A DNA stretch of 64,000 nt from contig CP129291.1 of NCBI GenBank assembly GCA_030437565.1, forward strand, positions 1,550,001 through 1,614,000, written 5' to 3'. Under the pieces are notes generated by a model, which saw only the letters and a program-made list of their open reading frames with translations, ran no database searches and was not told the DNA's origin. The position numbers and the translations under genes are program-made. The stretch's first letter is position 1. Every line of letters begins with the position of its first letter. The DNA is from Terrilactibacillus sp. S3-3 (GTDB lineage: Bacteria > Bacillota > Bacilli > Bacillales > Sporolactobacillaceae). Positions 50,259-62,182 of the stretch are shown here, piece by piece.

Positions 50259-51529
50259 ATGAAAACTGATCGTAAAGCGACAATTAGACTGCCGCAGGCC
50301 GTGGCTCTTTATATTGGAGCTGTTTTGGGATCCGGCATTTTGATTGTCCCGGGGCTGGCCGCACAAATGGCCGGACCCGCGTCATTATTAGACTGGGGAG
50401 CGATGATGCTCCTTGTGTTGCCGCTCTCCGTGTGTATGGCTCACTTGGCACAGAAATATCCAAACTCAGGCGGCGTCTCATATTTTGTGACCAAAGCATT
50501 CGGAGCGAGATCCGGATATTTTGTCGGCTGGTTTTTTCTCATGTCGGTCCCGATAGGAGCGCCTGTCGCGGCTTTAACGGGGGCCGGTTATTTAACGGCT
50601 TCCTTAGGTTTGTCCGAACGGTTCAGAATCGCGATTGCTTGTTCCGTCCTTCTCGCGGCCCTGTTTCTCAATTTTATCGGGATGAGTCTAGCGGGAAAAG
50701 TTCAAGTGGCGGTCGTTGCCGGAATCCTGGCGGTTATATTTTTAGCGATTATCGGCGCCGTTCCAAATATCAAAGCGGTGAATTTTGCACCTTTTATGCC
50801 GCACGGACCCGGCAAGGTTGCTGAGGCGTCAACATTATTATTTTGGTGTTTTATCGGCTGGGAGGCGGTTTCCCATCTTACGGAGGAATTTGTCCATCCG
50901 GAAAAAGATGTGATGCGGGCGACGGTGATATCGGCCGTCATCATTGGCGTTATTTATTTTTCTAGTTGCTGCTTGCACCGTCGGAACAAACAGTTATGGC
51001 CGGATATCGGAGGCGCCTTTGGTTGCCATCGCTTCGGCAAGCTTTGGCCGGCTCGGTGCCGTAATGATTGGCACAGCGAGTCTTGCGATCTGTTTGGCGA
51101 CTGTGATCGCCTATATCGGGGCGGCAGCACGGCTTGCCCAGTCGCTCGCCGAGAACGGGCATGCCCCTAAATGGCTGGGCGTGTGTTTCAAAAGGTTATC
51201 AAACTCCGGTCGGCGGGCTTTCCTTTCTGGCCGGCTGTTTTATCCTGGTGATGGCTCTATACAGTATGAAAGTGGTTTCGTTGACGACTTTGATTCAGCT
51301 TCCGAACGCCACTTTTTTGCTCACGTATTTGAGCGGTTCGGCGGCAGGGGTTTGCCTGTTCAAAAGAGACAGGAGAAAATTAGCGGTTAGTCTCGTCTCG
51401 CTTGCTTCCACAGCGATCATGTTTTTATTTGTCGGCTGGGCGATTGTCTATCCTGTGGTTGTGATCTTATTTGTATTGTTCGGTATCACATTGCCGAAAT
51501 CAGCTGCCGTCAGGATGCGAAAAGGATAA
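50259..51529 (+). CDS. APC-family amino-acid exporter, YjeH-like (frameshifted)
   Basis: A 12-helix transporter. ATG 50259 follows aaggggg. The first helix AVALYIGAVLGSGILIVPGLAA has the APC G-S-G signature; YPNSGGVSYFVTKAFGARSGY, FWCFIGWEAVSHLTEEFVHPEKD and IASASFGRLGAVMIG match the branch containing E. coli YjeH, an exporter of methionine and branched-chain amino acids. Shifts lie near 50955-50962 and 51190. Joined length is about 423 aa. Divergent LysR control fits an inducible exporter. Substrate is inferred from the family. Confidence 0.87.
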
Positions 51530-51693
51530 TACTGATCCATGATATTTGAGAAAAGCAGTGAAGCTTCAAAGCAGCATTCAGCCGGTCGATTCGGAGGTTT
51601 TTCAAGGTTTGGGAAAAAATGAGTATGCTTTTTAACAACGTTCATTTATTTGTAACAATTGGGAAAAATCATCCTGATTTTCCTGAAAATAGT

Positions 51694-51722
51694 TTGACCT
51701 TTTTTGACCATTGATCTATAAT
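51694..51722 (+). promoter_or_regulatory. hsp20 promoter
   Basis: TTGACC (51694-51699), 17-base spacer, TATAAT (51717-51722), 60 bases upstream of the hsp20 start. No CIRCE dyad is seen between promoter and gene. Confidence 0.8.
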
Positions 51723-51781
51723 AAAAATGTAAGGAAAGGGAAATCTAAAAAAGTAAACCAAATTTTAAGGAGGAATGCCTT

Positions 51782-52216
51782 ATGGCAAATTTATTTCCCA
51801 CAAGAAAAGATCGTGACGGTTTCTTTGATTTCTTGCCTTCCTGGTTTGATGAATGGGGACGTAATGCTTTTCATGGATTGAATGTCGGAGCGTTTGCGGC
51901 AGATGTCCAAGAAAAAGGCAATGCCTACATTGTTAAAGTTGACTTGCCTGGAGTGACGAAAGAAAATATTCATCTTGATTACGACCAAGGTTTGCTGACT
52001 GTCAGTGCTACCCGGCAACAAGAAACGAATGAAAATGCCGAAGACGGCAGCTTCATTCGCAAAGAACGGGCGACCGGCTCTTATTCCCGCCGTTTCGCGC
52101 TGGATGGCGTCGATGAAGAACAAATCACGGCAACCTTTAATGACGGCGTCCTGACGGTTACACTGCCTAAGAGGCGCGATGCATTGAAACAAAATAAACA
52201 AATCACCATAGAATAA
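51782..52216 (+). CDS. small heat-shock protein, Hsp20/alpha-crystallin family
   Basis: An ATP-independent holdase chaperone. The frame is intact over 144 aa from ATG 51782 (aaggagg 8-10 bases upstream). The alpha-crystallin domain runs from about residue 45 to 135 (YIVKVDLPGVTKENIHLDYDQ, SYSRRFALDGVDEEQITATF) and has the family GVLTVTLPK motif. The N-terminal region is Phe/Trp-rich (GFFDFLPSWFDEW), as expected. Monocistronic, with its own promoter and terminator. Confidence 0.96.
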   Translation: MANLFPTRKDRDGFFDFLPSWFDEWGRNAFHGLNVGAFAADVQEKGNAYIVKVDLPGVTKENIHLDYDQGLLTVSATRQQETNENAEDGSFIRKERATGSYSRRFALDGVDEEQITATFNDGVLTVTLPKRRDALKQNKQITIE

Positions 52217-52237
52217 ATTGGATAAATGGGTTGAAAG

Positions 52238-52266
52238 GCCGGGACTGCAAAAGTTCCGGCTTTTTT
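52238..52266 (+). terminator. terminator after hsp20
   Basis: A 9-bp stem gccgggact / agttccggc with a 5-base loop, followed by six T, 22 bases after the stop codon. The stretch from here to 52527 holds no gene I can support. Confidence 0.9.
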
Positions 52267-52527
52267 GACGGGCAAAATGCTTTACTAATTGATTAAAGAG
52301 GGCGATCCCAATTTTTTAAGGGGCTTTCATCTGAATTGGACAGCGCCGTTTTTTGAGACCTATCGGGGTGTTTGGGTGTTTGACACCGGTTAAAAAGAAA
52401 AGATGGGCATCTTTTTTGTGTTTCATTTGGCAAAAAAAAACGGGAAGAGATTATCTGTGGCGTATTGATGTTGTAACAGACACGGGTGGACACAAGCAAT
52501 CATCCTTGAAAGGTGGTTTATGTCACA

Positions 52528-52832
52528 ATGAAGCAAATTGTTTCGATCAAAATTCCTGCGAATTTACTCACTTTTAGACGGGTTTTGCGATTATACGAGA
52601 GGATCCAAAAAAGCAGGAGCACTGCTTACCTTTCTGTGAATAAAAAGACACTGCCATTTAATAGCCTGCCGAAAGCGACCCCTTTTTATTAGCTTTAAAA
52701 GAAAAAGAAGTGCTGCTGGTCATTGAGGGCGAAGATGCCTGGCATTTGCAGCATCAAATTATCAATGCCATTCGTCTGGCTGAAGAAAATGAGCGGATTA
52801 ACACCGGCCTTCATCGAGTCAAATCCGTGTAG
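52528..52832 (+). CDS. HPr-like small protein (frameshifted)
   Basis: A short gene broken by one shift near 52688 (cccctttttattag). ATG 52528 has aaaggtgg 12 bases upstream. The product, about 101 aa, starts KQIVSIKIPANLLTFRR, continues TAYLSVNKKTLPFNSLPKA and LLALKEKEVLLVIEGEDAWH, and ends in a helix HQIINAIRLAEENERI. The strand-helix order and the GED turn resemble HPr phosphocarrier proteins, but the active-site histidine and serine are not evident, so a PTS role is doubtful. A terminator follows at 52862. Confidence 0.55.
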
Positions 52833-52861
52833 TAAAGAGCAAAAAACATTGATGAAAAAAA

Positions 52862-52885
52862 GTCGAAGCCTGGCTTCGGCTTTTT
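52862..52885 (+). terminator. terminator after the HPr-like gene
   Basis: A stem gtcgaag / cttcggc (one wobble) followed by five T, 30 bases after the stop codon; it also separates this gene from the convergent MscS gene. Confidence 0.8.
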
Positions 52886-52906
52886 AAACCATAAAGGGCG
52901 GATAGA

Positions 52907-54104
52907 TCAATCAATTCCGCGACCGGGCATTTTGTTTCTCATCGCTCGTATTAAGATCGATTTTTTGTTCAGGAAATTTTTTTTTTCTGCAGGTGATTGT
53001 TGCGGCGGAGCAGCTTTTTTTTTTTTCTTCATATCCTCCGCATTCGGAACGCTCGGACCTTGCGAGGTTAATTGCGCAAAGTGCACGTCTTCGGCTGCTA
53101 AAACGTCGATGATCCCCAAATTGCAGTTTTCCTTTAGTTTATGATAATTTTCCAGATCGGCTGTCCTGGAATAAATTGAACGAGAGCAGATCTAAACTGG
53201 AAGATGAAAACTGATCAAAGTAGACTAAGATCGACTCCTGATTGACATCGCTGTTCGTTCTCAGCATTTGGCGGATTTTTTTGATACATGACAGCAGCTT
53301 TTCCTTCGATGTATCCATGTCAAGCTTAATGGTAAAAGAGACGAGCCGTTTTTCCATTTTCGATAAATTGGTTACGGGCTGTGTAGCGAGCGTTGAATTC
53401 GGCACGGTCACAAGCGCCTGATCAGCTGTCCTTATTTTCGTCGACCGGAAATTGATGTCTTCAACAGTGCCCTCCACGCTCGGTGTCTTAATGCTGTCAC
53501 CGATCGTAAAAGGAGAATCGGTGATGATCATGAAGCCGCCGAATAAATTGCTTAAAGTGTCTTTGGCCGCCATGGCAATCGCCAGACCGCCGATGCCGAG
53601 ACCGGTAATAAGGCCGGTAATGTGGTAGTGCCATTGATCCAAAATCATCGACAGCGTGATCGCCACGACAATAAACTTCACAACTTTGGAAAGAAAAGGA
53701 ATAACAATCTCATTAAATTGAAGGTTGAGCCGATTGCCCATATGATTGAAAAACAAGCCGATTGCGTCGGAAAAAATATAAAAGCCCCATCCTATCGAAA
53801 GAATCGTCGCCGACTGGTATACCTGACCGATGAATATCCGCCAGTTATGCGGGATCGGCAAGTAGGAAAGCGCCAGATAAAGGCCGGTCGCAGCGAGAAA
53901 AAAGGCGATCGGATTTTAAAAAAAAAGAAACAAATAGCGCATCATCAATCTGATTGTTGCTCAATTTTGAAATCTTGGTGATTATTTTTTTAAAAAATAG
54001 GCAGTAAAAAGCTTCCGGGCAAGTAGGAAGACGAGAAAAATAACAAGCGCAATAATGCCTTGATAAGGGCTGATCGTTGTTACCCATTCAAAAGAATTCA
54101 GCAT
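52907..54104 (-). CDS. MscS-family mechanosensitive channel (frameshifted)
   Basis: A small-conductance mechanosensitive channel protecting against osmotic shock. ATG 54104 lies after cggag. The N-terminal helices (GIIALVIFLVFLLARKLF) are followed, after shifts near 53985 and 53915, by ATILSIGWGFYIF and the pore helix GLGIGGLAIAMAAKDTLSNLFGG; then the beta domain (DSPFTIGDSIKTPSVEGTVEDI, TVPNSTLATQPVTN). A shift near 53160 gives LENYHKLKENCNLGIIDVLAAED and a lysine/proline-rich tail (MKKKKKAAPPQQSPAEKK) unusual for the family. Length is about 399 aa. Confidence 0.9.
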
Positions 54105-55882
<1,778 letters not shown>

Positions 55883-55908
55883 TAGGTGCAAATAGGGAGG
55901 TACAGAAG

Positions 55909-56907
55909 ATGGATAATCGTCATGAACGTTTGGGGTTATCTGATCAAGATGTCTTGGAAATGTATGAAACGATGCTGCTGGCTCGGAGGGTGGACGAGCG
56001 ACTGTGGCTGCTCAACCGTGCCGGCAAGATACCGTTTGTTGTTTCATGCCAGGGGCAGGAAGCCGCCCAGGTCGGGGCTGCTTTTGCGCTCAATCGCGGG
56101 AAAGATTATATTTGCCCTTACTATCGCGATCTTGGTGTTGTTCTTGCTTTCGGCATGACCGTTCGTGATTTAATGCTGTGTCCAACTTTGCCAAAGCGGA
56201 AGATCCGAATTCAGGCGGCCGCCAGATGCCCGGACACTTCAGCCAAAAGAAAAACCGGATATTGACACAATCATCACCGGTTATGACGCAGGCCGCGCAT
56301 GCGGTCGGTGTGGCGCTCGGTGCGCGGTTAAAGGGTGATGATATTGTCAGCTTCGTGACGTTTGGCGAGGGTTCATCCAACCAGGGGGATTTTCACGAAG
56401 CGGCCAATTTTGCCGGCGTTCACAAGCTCCCTGTGATATTTATGTGTGAAAACAACCAATATGCCATTTCGGTGCCGACAAAAAAAGAACTGGCATGCGA
56501 ACGTGTCTCCGATCGGGCTAAAGGCTATGGGATGTTCGGGAAAACGGTGGACGGCAACGATCCGCTCGCCGTCTATGAAGCCGTCAAGGAAGCATCCGAG
56601 CGCGCGCACAGCGGCGGAGGCCCGTCGCTGATTGAGGCCTTATGCTACCGGCTGACGCCGCATTCCAGCGATGACAACGATATGGATTACCGGAGAGAGA
56701 GAAGAAGTCGATGCGGCGAAGAAAAAGGACGGTCTTTTGACTTTTCCCGTCTACTTAAGAGAACGGAACATTTTGACCAAAGAGAAAGAAACAGAAATAG
56801 AAAGAAAAATCAAAAGGATTGTGGACGAGGCAACGGATTACGGAGAAAAGGCCCCATATGCCGCGCCGGAGTCATCCATGCACTATGTCTATGAAGAAAA
56901 GAATTGA
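55909..56907 (+). CDS. bkdAA: branched-chain 2-oxoacid dehydrogenase E1 alpha subunit (frameshifted)
   Basis: The thiamine-diphosphate subunit that decarboxylates branched-chain 2-oxo acids. ATG 55909 lies eight bases after gggagg. Visible are YETMLLARRVDERLWLLNRA, GRQMPGHFSQKK, the TPP motif GEGSSNQGDFHEAANFA with the ENNQYAISVP stretch, and YRLTPHSSDDND (phosphorylation-loop region). Shifts lie near 56175 and in the gagaga repeat near 56698. Joined length is about 332 aa. Branched-chain rather than pyruvate specificity is inferred from these motifs and operon make-up. Confidence 0.92.
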
Positions 56908-56919
56908 GGGGGATTTGTC

Positions 56920-57903
56920 ATGGCGGTGATCTCATATATCGAAGCAGTCAATCAAGCGCTTAAGGAAGAAATGTCTCGCGATGAGAACGTCTTTGTTATG
57001 GGCGAAGATGTCGGTGTCCGCGGCGGCGTTTTTCAGGCGACAAAAGGCCTGTATGGGGCTTTTGGCGAGAACAGAGTGATCGATACGCCGCTTGCCGAAT
57101 CGGCGATCGTCGGTGTCGGTATCGGGGCGGCGATGTACGGCATGCGCCCAGTTGCTGAAATCCAGTTCGTGGATTTTATTCTGCCGGCTGTCAATCAAAT
57201 CATATCGGAAGCGGCGAAAACGCGCTACCGTTCAAACAATGACTGGTCGGTGCCGATGACAATTCGAGCACCGTACGGCGGCGGCGTGCACGGCGCGCTG
57301 TACCATTCACAGTCCATGGAAGCGATCTTCGCCAGTGTTCCCGGGCTGAAAATTGTTATGCCGTCGACGCCTTATGACGTGAAAGGGCTTTTGAAAGCAG
57401 CGATCCGCGACAACGATCCAGTTCTCTTTTTCGAACATAAACGCGCCTACCGGCTGATTAAAGGCGACGTGCCGGATGATGATTATGTGCTGCCGATCGG
57501 TAAGGCGGATGTTAAGCGCGAAGGGGAGGACGTGACGGTGATCACATACGGCCTCGCTGTTCAATTTGCTCTTCAGGCAGCTGAAAAACTTGAGCAAGAG
57601 GGCATTTCCACACATATTCTTGATTTAAGGACGGTGTATCCGCTGGATCAAGCGGCGATCATTCAGGCGGCCGCAAAGACGGGAAAAGTACTGCTTGTGA
57701 CGGAGGATAATAAGGAAGGCAGCGTGATCAGCGAAGTGGCGGCGATCATCGCCGAGAACTGCCTGTTTGATTTGGATGCGCCGATCAAACGGCTTGCCGC
57801 TCCCGACGTGCCGGCGATGCCGTATGCCGGACCGATGGAAAAATATTTTATGATCAATCCGGAAAAAGTGGAACAAGCAATCCGCGATCTGGCGGAATTT
57901 TAA
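56920..57903 (+). CDS. bkdAB: branched-chain 2-oxoacid dehydrogenase E1 beta subunit
   Basis: Partner of the E1 alpha subunit; together they form the alpha2beta2 E1. The frame is intact over 327 aa from ATG 56920 (gaggggg upstream). Conserved features: ALKEEMSRDENVFVMGEDVG, DTPLAESAIVGVGIGAAMYG, PYGGGVHGALYHSQSMEA, VLFFEHKRAYR and LDLRTVYPLDQ. It is one of the few long genes in the window without a break. Twelve bases follow the E1-alpha gene. Confidence 0.95.
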   Translation: MAVISYIEAVNQALKEEMSRDENVFVMGEDVGVRGGVFQATKGLYGAFGENRVIDTPLAESAIVGVGIGAAMYGMRPVAEIQFVDFILPAVNQIISEAAKTRYRSNNDWSVPMTIRAPYGGGVHGALYHSQSMEAIFASVPGLKIVMPSTPYDVKGLLKAAIRDNDPVLFFEHKRAYRLIKGDVPDDDYVLPIGKADVKREGEDVTVITYGLAVQFALQAAEKLEQEGISTHILDLRTVYPLDQAAIIQAAAKTGKVLLVTEDNKEGSVISEVAAIIAENCLFDLDAPIKRLAAPDVPAMPYAGPMEKYFMINPEKVEQAIRDLAEF

Positions 57904-57916
57904 GCAAGGAGGCAAA

Positions 57917-59204
57917 ATGATGAGCATTGAAAAAATGGCAATGCCTCAGCTCGGCGAAAGCGTGACGGAGGGGACGATCAGCCAGTGGCTGGTGGCGGAA
58001 GGCGATCAGGTGAATAAGTACGATCCGATCGCGGAAGTGACAACGGATAAAGTGAATGCCGAAGTGCCTTCCAGTTTTTCGGGAACGATCCGAGAGCTGA
58101 TCGCGGCCGAAGGGGATACACTGGCCGTCGGTGAAGCGATCTGCACGATTGAAGTGGAGGGCGCTGGTGAAAGCGAGCGTCCGCTTGAAAATAAAGGTGC
58201 CGGCGAAGCAGCCGTTCAATCCGAAAGCGCAGCGGAAGCGGACGGCCGGCCGATGAAAAAGCGCTACTCGCCGGCTGTGCTCCGGCTTTCGCAAGAGAAT
58301 GGCATTGATCTTGGCCAATTGAGCGGAACGGGCATGGGCGGACGGATCACCCGCAAAGATGTGCTGAAGGCTATAAATGAGAGAGAAAAAGCCCCGGCCC
58401 AGGAACAACGGGGAAAAAAATGAAGCGGCACCGGCCGGCAATCGCTTTTCAGATGCTGCCGCTGCCGGCGCAAAATCATCTGAGCCCGACGCGCTTACAG
58501 ATACGGGAGACACGATCGTGCCGCTCACCGGTGTGCGCCGGGCGATTGCTGCGAATATGCTGAGAAGCAAGCATGACATTCCCCATGCTTGGACAATGGT
58601 TGAGGTCGATGTCACCAATTTAGTCAATTATCGCAATCAAATCAAACAGGCCTTTAAACAAAAAGAAGGCTACAGCCTGACCTACTTGCCGTTCTTTATC
58701 AAGGCGATTGTCGCCTCGCTGAAAGAATTTCCAAGGATCAATGCGACATGGGCCGGAGATAAAATTATCGAGAAAAAAGCGGTAAACATTTCGCTCGCCG
58801 TTGCGACGGGCGAGGCTTTGTATGTGCCGGTTATTAAAGCGGCCGACGAAAAAAGCATCAAGGGGCTCGCACAATCGATTCGCGATCTTGCTTTGAAAAC
58901 CAGAGAAAACCGCCTGTCTCCGGACGACATGCACGGCGGCACCTTTACGGTGAACAATACCGGCTCGTTTGGCTCGATCCAATCGCAGCCGATTATCAAC
59001 TATCCGCAGGCGGCGATTCTTTCGATTGAATCGATCGTCAAAAGGCCGGTTGTCATCAATAATATGATCGCGATCCGCGACATGGTCAATCTGTGTATGT
59101 CGATCGATCACCGTGTGCTTGACGGTCTTGTAACCGGACGCTTTTTAGCAAGAGTCAAAGAGCGGCTGGAAAACATTTCTCCGGAAAATACGCCGGTTTA
59201 CTAA
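57917..59204 (+). CDS. bkdB: branched-chain 2-oxoacid dehydrogenase E2, dihydrolipoyl acyltransferase (frameshifted)
   Basis: The core of the complex. ATG 57917 follows aaggagg. Order of domains: lipoyl domain (residues 1-80, lipoyl lysine in TTDKVNAEVP), an alanine-rich linker, peripheral subunit-binding domain (YSPAVLRLSQENGIDLGQL, GMGGRITRKDVL), second linker broken by an A-run shift at 58415-58423, and the catalytic domain ending with the active-site SIDHRVLDG. Joined length is about 429 aa. Last gene of the operon, closed by the terminator at 59228. Confidence 0.94.
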
Positions 59205-59227
59205 TAGGATAATAAAAAAGTAAGATT

Positions 59228-59255
59228 AAAAAGAGCAGCAAACGCTGCTCTTTTT
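59228..59255 (+). terminator. bkd operon terminator
   Basis: A perfect 12-bp stem aaaaagagcagc / gctgctcttttt with a 4-base loop, 24 bases after the E2 stop; the T-run lies in the 3' arm. Confidence 0.9.
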
Positions 59256-59318
59256 GCCATTTCAATGCGGCTGATACATGCAGGCTTCCGTCGGGGAATG
59301 CAAAATTGTGTTTATAAG

Positions 59319-59348
59319 AAAAAGGGTAGCGTATTTGCTGCCCTTTTT
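59319..59348 (+). terminator. second terminator-like hairpin after the bkd operon
   Basis: The arms aaaaagggtagc / gctgcccttttt (one wobble) with a 6-base loop. It may back up the first terminator. From here to 59531 the DNA becomes AT-rich and shows no gene. Confidence 0.65.
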
Positions 59349-59531
59349 ATAGGTTCTAAAAGTATAAAGAAAAATTGGCAAAGCCTCAGCCTGTGCCTAG
59401 ATAGACAGCGTAATCGCTTTGACATCGCTTTAATAATCTGAATTGTAAAAATTTAATATTTAATCTTGCAGGAATTCAAAATTAAATATAGAAATATTAC
59501 ATATAAGATATTGAAAACAAGAAGGAATAAG

Positions 59532-59965
59532 ATGGAAAGAAAAATGGTAAGAAAGGCTGGAATATTAACTTTGGCATTTGGGATACTGGCAGCGATATGT
59601 GTACCAGTAACAATTTCTCAGGCAAGTGATGGTAATTATGGGTACCTATTCACAATTCATGCTTATAAAACGAATACAAGAAGTGATGGCAGATACAGAC
59701 AGACTAAAGACCCTGAAAACCGCTGGAAGGTTAGTATGACATAGTCTAATGAACCCGGAGGAAGGACATGGACAACCTATTGGTTAGAAGGTTATGATGG
59801 ATCCAATGTGTCGGGGTCTGTGGATGTTTTAGAAAATAACGGACCCTATTACCAAATGCCTATTCTTCTGCTTCTCAAAGAACAGTATATTTGACAGCTC
59901 AAAATAATAATTTTAACTCAAATTCTTATACAGCTGAAGGATATTGGGATGAAGAAACACGATGA
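59532..59965 (+). CDS. secreted DUF2712-like protein (frameshifted)
   Basis: A small exported protein. ATG 59532 has aaggaa upstream; the signal peptide (RKAGILTLAFGILAAICVPV) probably ends after SQA. The mature part, put together across shifts near 59742 and 59855, has TNTRSDGRYRQTKDPENRW, WTTYWLEGYDGSNVSGSVDV, NAYSSASQRTVYLTAQNNNF and YTAEGYWDEETR, stopping at 59963. Length is about 144 aa, mostly beta-strand. It resembles DUF2712 proteins (from memory), which occur beside bacteriocin-type membrane proteins; three such genes follow. Function unknown. Confidence 0.65.
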
Positions 59966-60104
59966 CAAAAAAAAACGGCTGTATAGTCATTAAAAATTAA
60001 GTAATCTGATGTCGCAATCCCCTGACTGATGAGAAGTACCAAGTGGATTTTATTAAAAAGTGAGAGTTGATTTATTTTTCTTTCACTTGGAATGAGGGAT
60101 GAGG

Positions 60105-60863
60105 GTGAAGAGCAATTTGCTGCGTATCTATAAAAAAAAAAAAAATGGCTATTTTTTGGATAAATATTATTACCATGTATTGATCTACTGCAGCTGAAAT
60201 TGCAGTGGAATACCCATTTTGATCCATATATTGCCTTTTTATTGGCGGGAGAATCAGAAGGGCATATCACACAAATTTTATTATTTTGGTTTTTACCTAT
60301 TTATTTATTAATTCTTTGTTCAGATGACTATATTCAGGATGTGAAAACCGGATATAATAATATATTAATTGTGAAAATTGGAAAAGCAGATTACATCCGT
60401 GATAAATTTATCACATCGTTTCTATTTCCTTGTCTAACCATGCTGTTCTCCTTAGCTATTAATCTAGTATTGTCCGTCATTATTTTTGCAGGAGGCACTG
60501 AGTCCAGTATGATGAAGATTCATGATCCTGCAAACATTTTATTTAACTTTAGCCAGGTCCATCCTTTATTGATAGATATCATCTTTTCGTTAAATGTGAG
60601 TCTCTTTGCGGGATTAGCCGGGATGTTGGGAGCAAGTGCTTCCTTCATTTTTCCCGATCGCAATATATGCTTATCCGCTTTTTTTTTTTTTTATTTGGTT
60701 CATATTGGTGGCATTGCGTGAAAGTTCGATTACAATGATATTCCAGCCATTTACAGAGTATGACTTTAATTATATGATTCCCACTTTTGTTCAAAATTTT
60801 GTTATCCTTTCGATCATTCCTTTAATAACCTATTTTTATAAGGTGAAAACAGATGAGTTGTAA
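60105..60863 (+). CDS. polytopic membrane protein, ABC-2/YydJ-like (frameshifted)
   Basis: A membrane protein of about 250 aa with six helices. GTG 60105 (gagggatgagg upstream) gives KSNLLRIYKKK; shifts near 60132-60145 (14-A run) and near 60190 lead into DPYIAFLLAGESEGH, ILLFWFLPIYLLILCSDDYIQ and KTGYNNILIVKIGKADYIRDK, and another in the T-run at 60680-60691 gives SSITMIFQPFTEYDFNY to the end. The polar turn with C-S-D-D and the IRDKF motif recall ABC-2-type permeases of peptide-antibiotic clusters (YydJ-like). It overlaps the next gene by 11 bases; no ATPase is seen. Confidence 0.65.
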
Positions 60864-61575
60864 CGTGAAAAAAACATCGCTGTTAGTAGGTTTATTGGGG
60901 CTGTTTTTCATCTTTTTCTGGTATATGCAAAATGCCGGATATATCTGGGTGCGGCCAATAAACAGGGATATCTTATTGGCAATGAATGGGAGCCTACAAG
61001 GTTTTAGTAGTCTTCGTGCTTTTGCAGTCTATTATACTCTGCTTTTTTTACTGTTTTCTAGTATGCGAATGGAGAAAGAAACGCCGACGTCTATTATATT
61101 GCAAAAAAGCCGCACCGATTTATATACAAAAGGTTCATTCAATATTTTGGTATCCGCTCTGCTGTTCGCTTTCATCTTCTCTATTGTTAATCTTGGCATG
61201 AGCTGTTTATTCATAGGAAATGAGAAAATGATAACGAATCATTTTTATACAATCACGTTATTAAATAGTATTGGTTTAATTTTTTCTATTGGTGGATTGG
61301 CTTATTGGAAAAAACGATTGAGTATAAAGTAAATGCTTATAATATTGCCATGTTAACGACGTTTTATGATTGTTGGCTTAAGCTACTTTTTCATCAATAA
61401 GATAGCTTGGCTACCAATTGAAGATATGCAAATTTATGAAAGTTTACTAGCCCATCGATCGAATGCTCTAGATTTGATTCTTATCTATGGAAGACAGTTT
61501 GGACTTGTTGTGGCATTTTATCTAATCGGGCTGGTCTTTTTTACAGAAAAGGATTTTATTGATCATGAAAAGTAA
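60853..61575 (+). CDS. polytopic membrane protein, DUF2705-like (frameshifted)
   Basis: About 240 aa with six helices. ATG 60853 has aaggtg seven bases upstream and overlaps the preceding gene. Segments include LVGLLGLFFIFFWYMQ, YYTLLFLLFSSMRME, FNILVSALLFAFIFSIVNLG, and, after shifts near 61310 and 61360, GLSYFFINKIAWLPIED and FGLVVAFYLIGLVFFTEKDF. I do not recognise a precise family; architecture is like its two neighbours. It belongs to the same AT-rich operon. Confidence 0.6.
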
Positions 61576-61941
61576 TGGTAAGGCTCTTATTGTTGTCATG
61601 GCTCTCATTGTGCAGAGTTTCAATTATATTGAGATTGGAAATCGTTATCAACAATGCCAACGGCATTCATTTTTTTACTGGGAGTAGAACCGGGAAATGA
61701 GTATGCTGTACTTATCTTGTGGTATATTGTGTTCGCCTGTTTAAGTTTTTTTTTTTTTATGGGTGATGTGAAGGGGAAATTGCATGGATTTGGTAAATAT
61801 GTGCTCATTCGCAACTACAATAAGGTGGCATTTCTGTTACGGCAATATCTTATCGTTTCTATGAAATTGCTAGGGTTCGTTGGATTACAGGCGGGCATTT
61901 ATTGTGCGGTATGTTATGCTTTGCTATATCATCGGCCGTGA
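61565..61941 (+). CDS. third membrane protein of the island, truncated (frameshifted)
   Basis: ATG 61565 overlaps the end of the previous gene. The product starts KSNGKALIVVMALIVQSFNY and, after a shift near 61655, continues as MPTAFIFLLGVEPGNEYAV, ILWYIVFACLSFFFF and LIRNYNKVAFLLRQYLIVS, then stops at 61939. At about 125 aa it is half the length of its neighbours. The reading suddenly changes near 61935 to unrelated sequence, so it seems to have lost its C-terminal half by deletion. Confidence 0.55.
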
Positions 61942-62182
61942 TTTACCGGCGGGTGATTACCATTTTATTGTAAAAAGGATGAGTGGATCAGGAAATTTTC
62001 AAATTTTTGTAAGTTCGTCAATTCATGCGAGCAGCGCCAGCAAAGGCTTCAGCTTGACACCTGTTAGCAAGAAAAAGAACATTCATTTAAATAGGGGACA
62101 ATTACTGACGATTATAAAGCATGAACATAATAAGAAAAGGAAAAACTTTTTTCTGGTCCTGGTCCTGTCTTCTGCCCACTAA
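61930..62182 (+). pseudogene. C-terminal fragment of a secreted beta-rich protein
   Basis: In a different frame from the membrane gene it interrupts, this stretch encodes GRDLPAGDYHFIVKRMSGSG, NFQIFVSS and LNRGQLLTIIKHEH, the style of small secreted beta-sandwich proteins (G-x-D-L-P-A-G-x-Y at the start of the domain). It has no start or signal peptide of its own. It is probably the surviving end of a deleted gene fused onto the truncated membrane protein. Confidence 0.5.
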
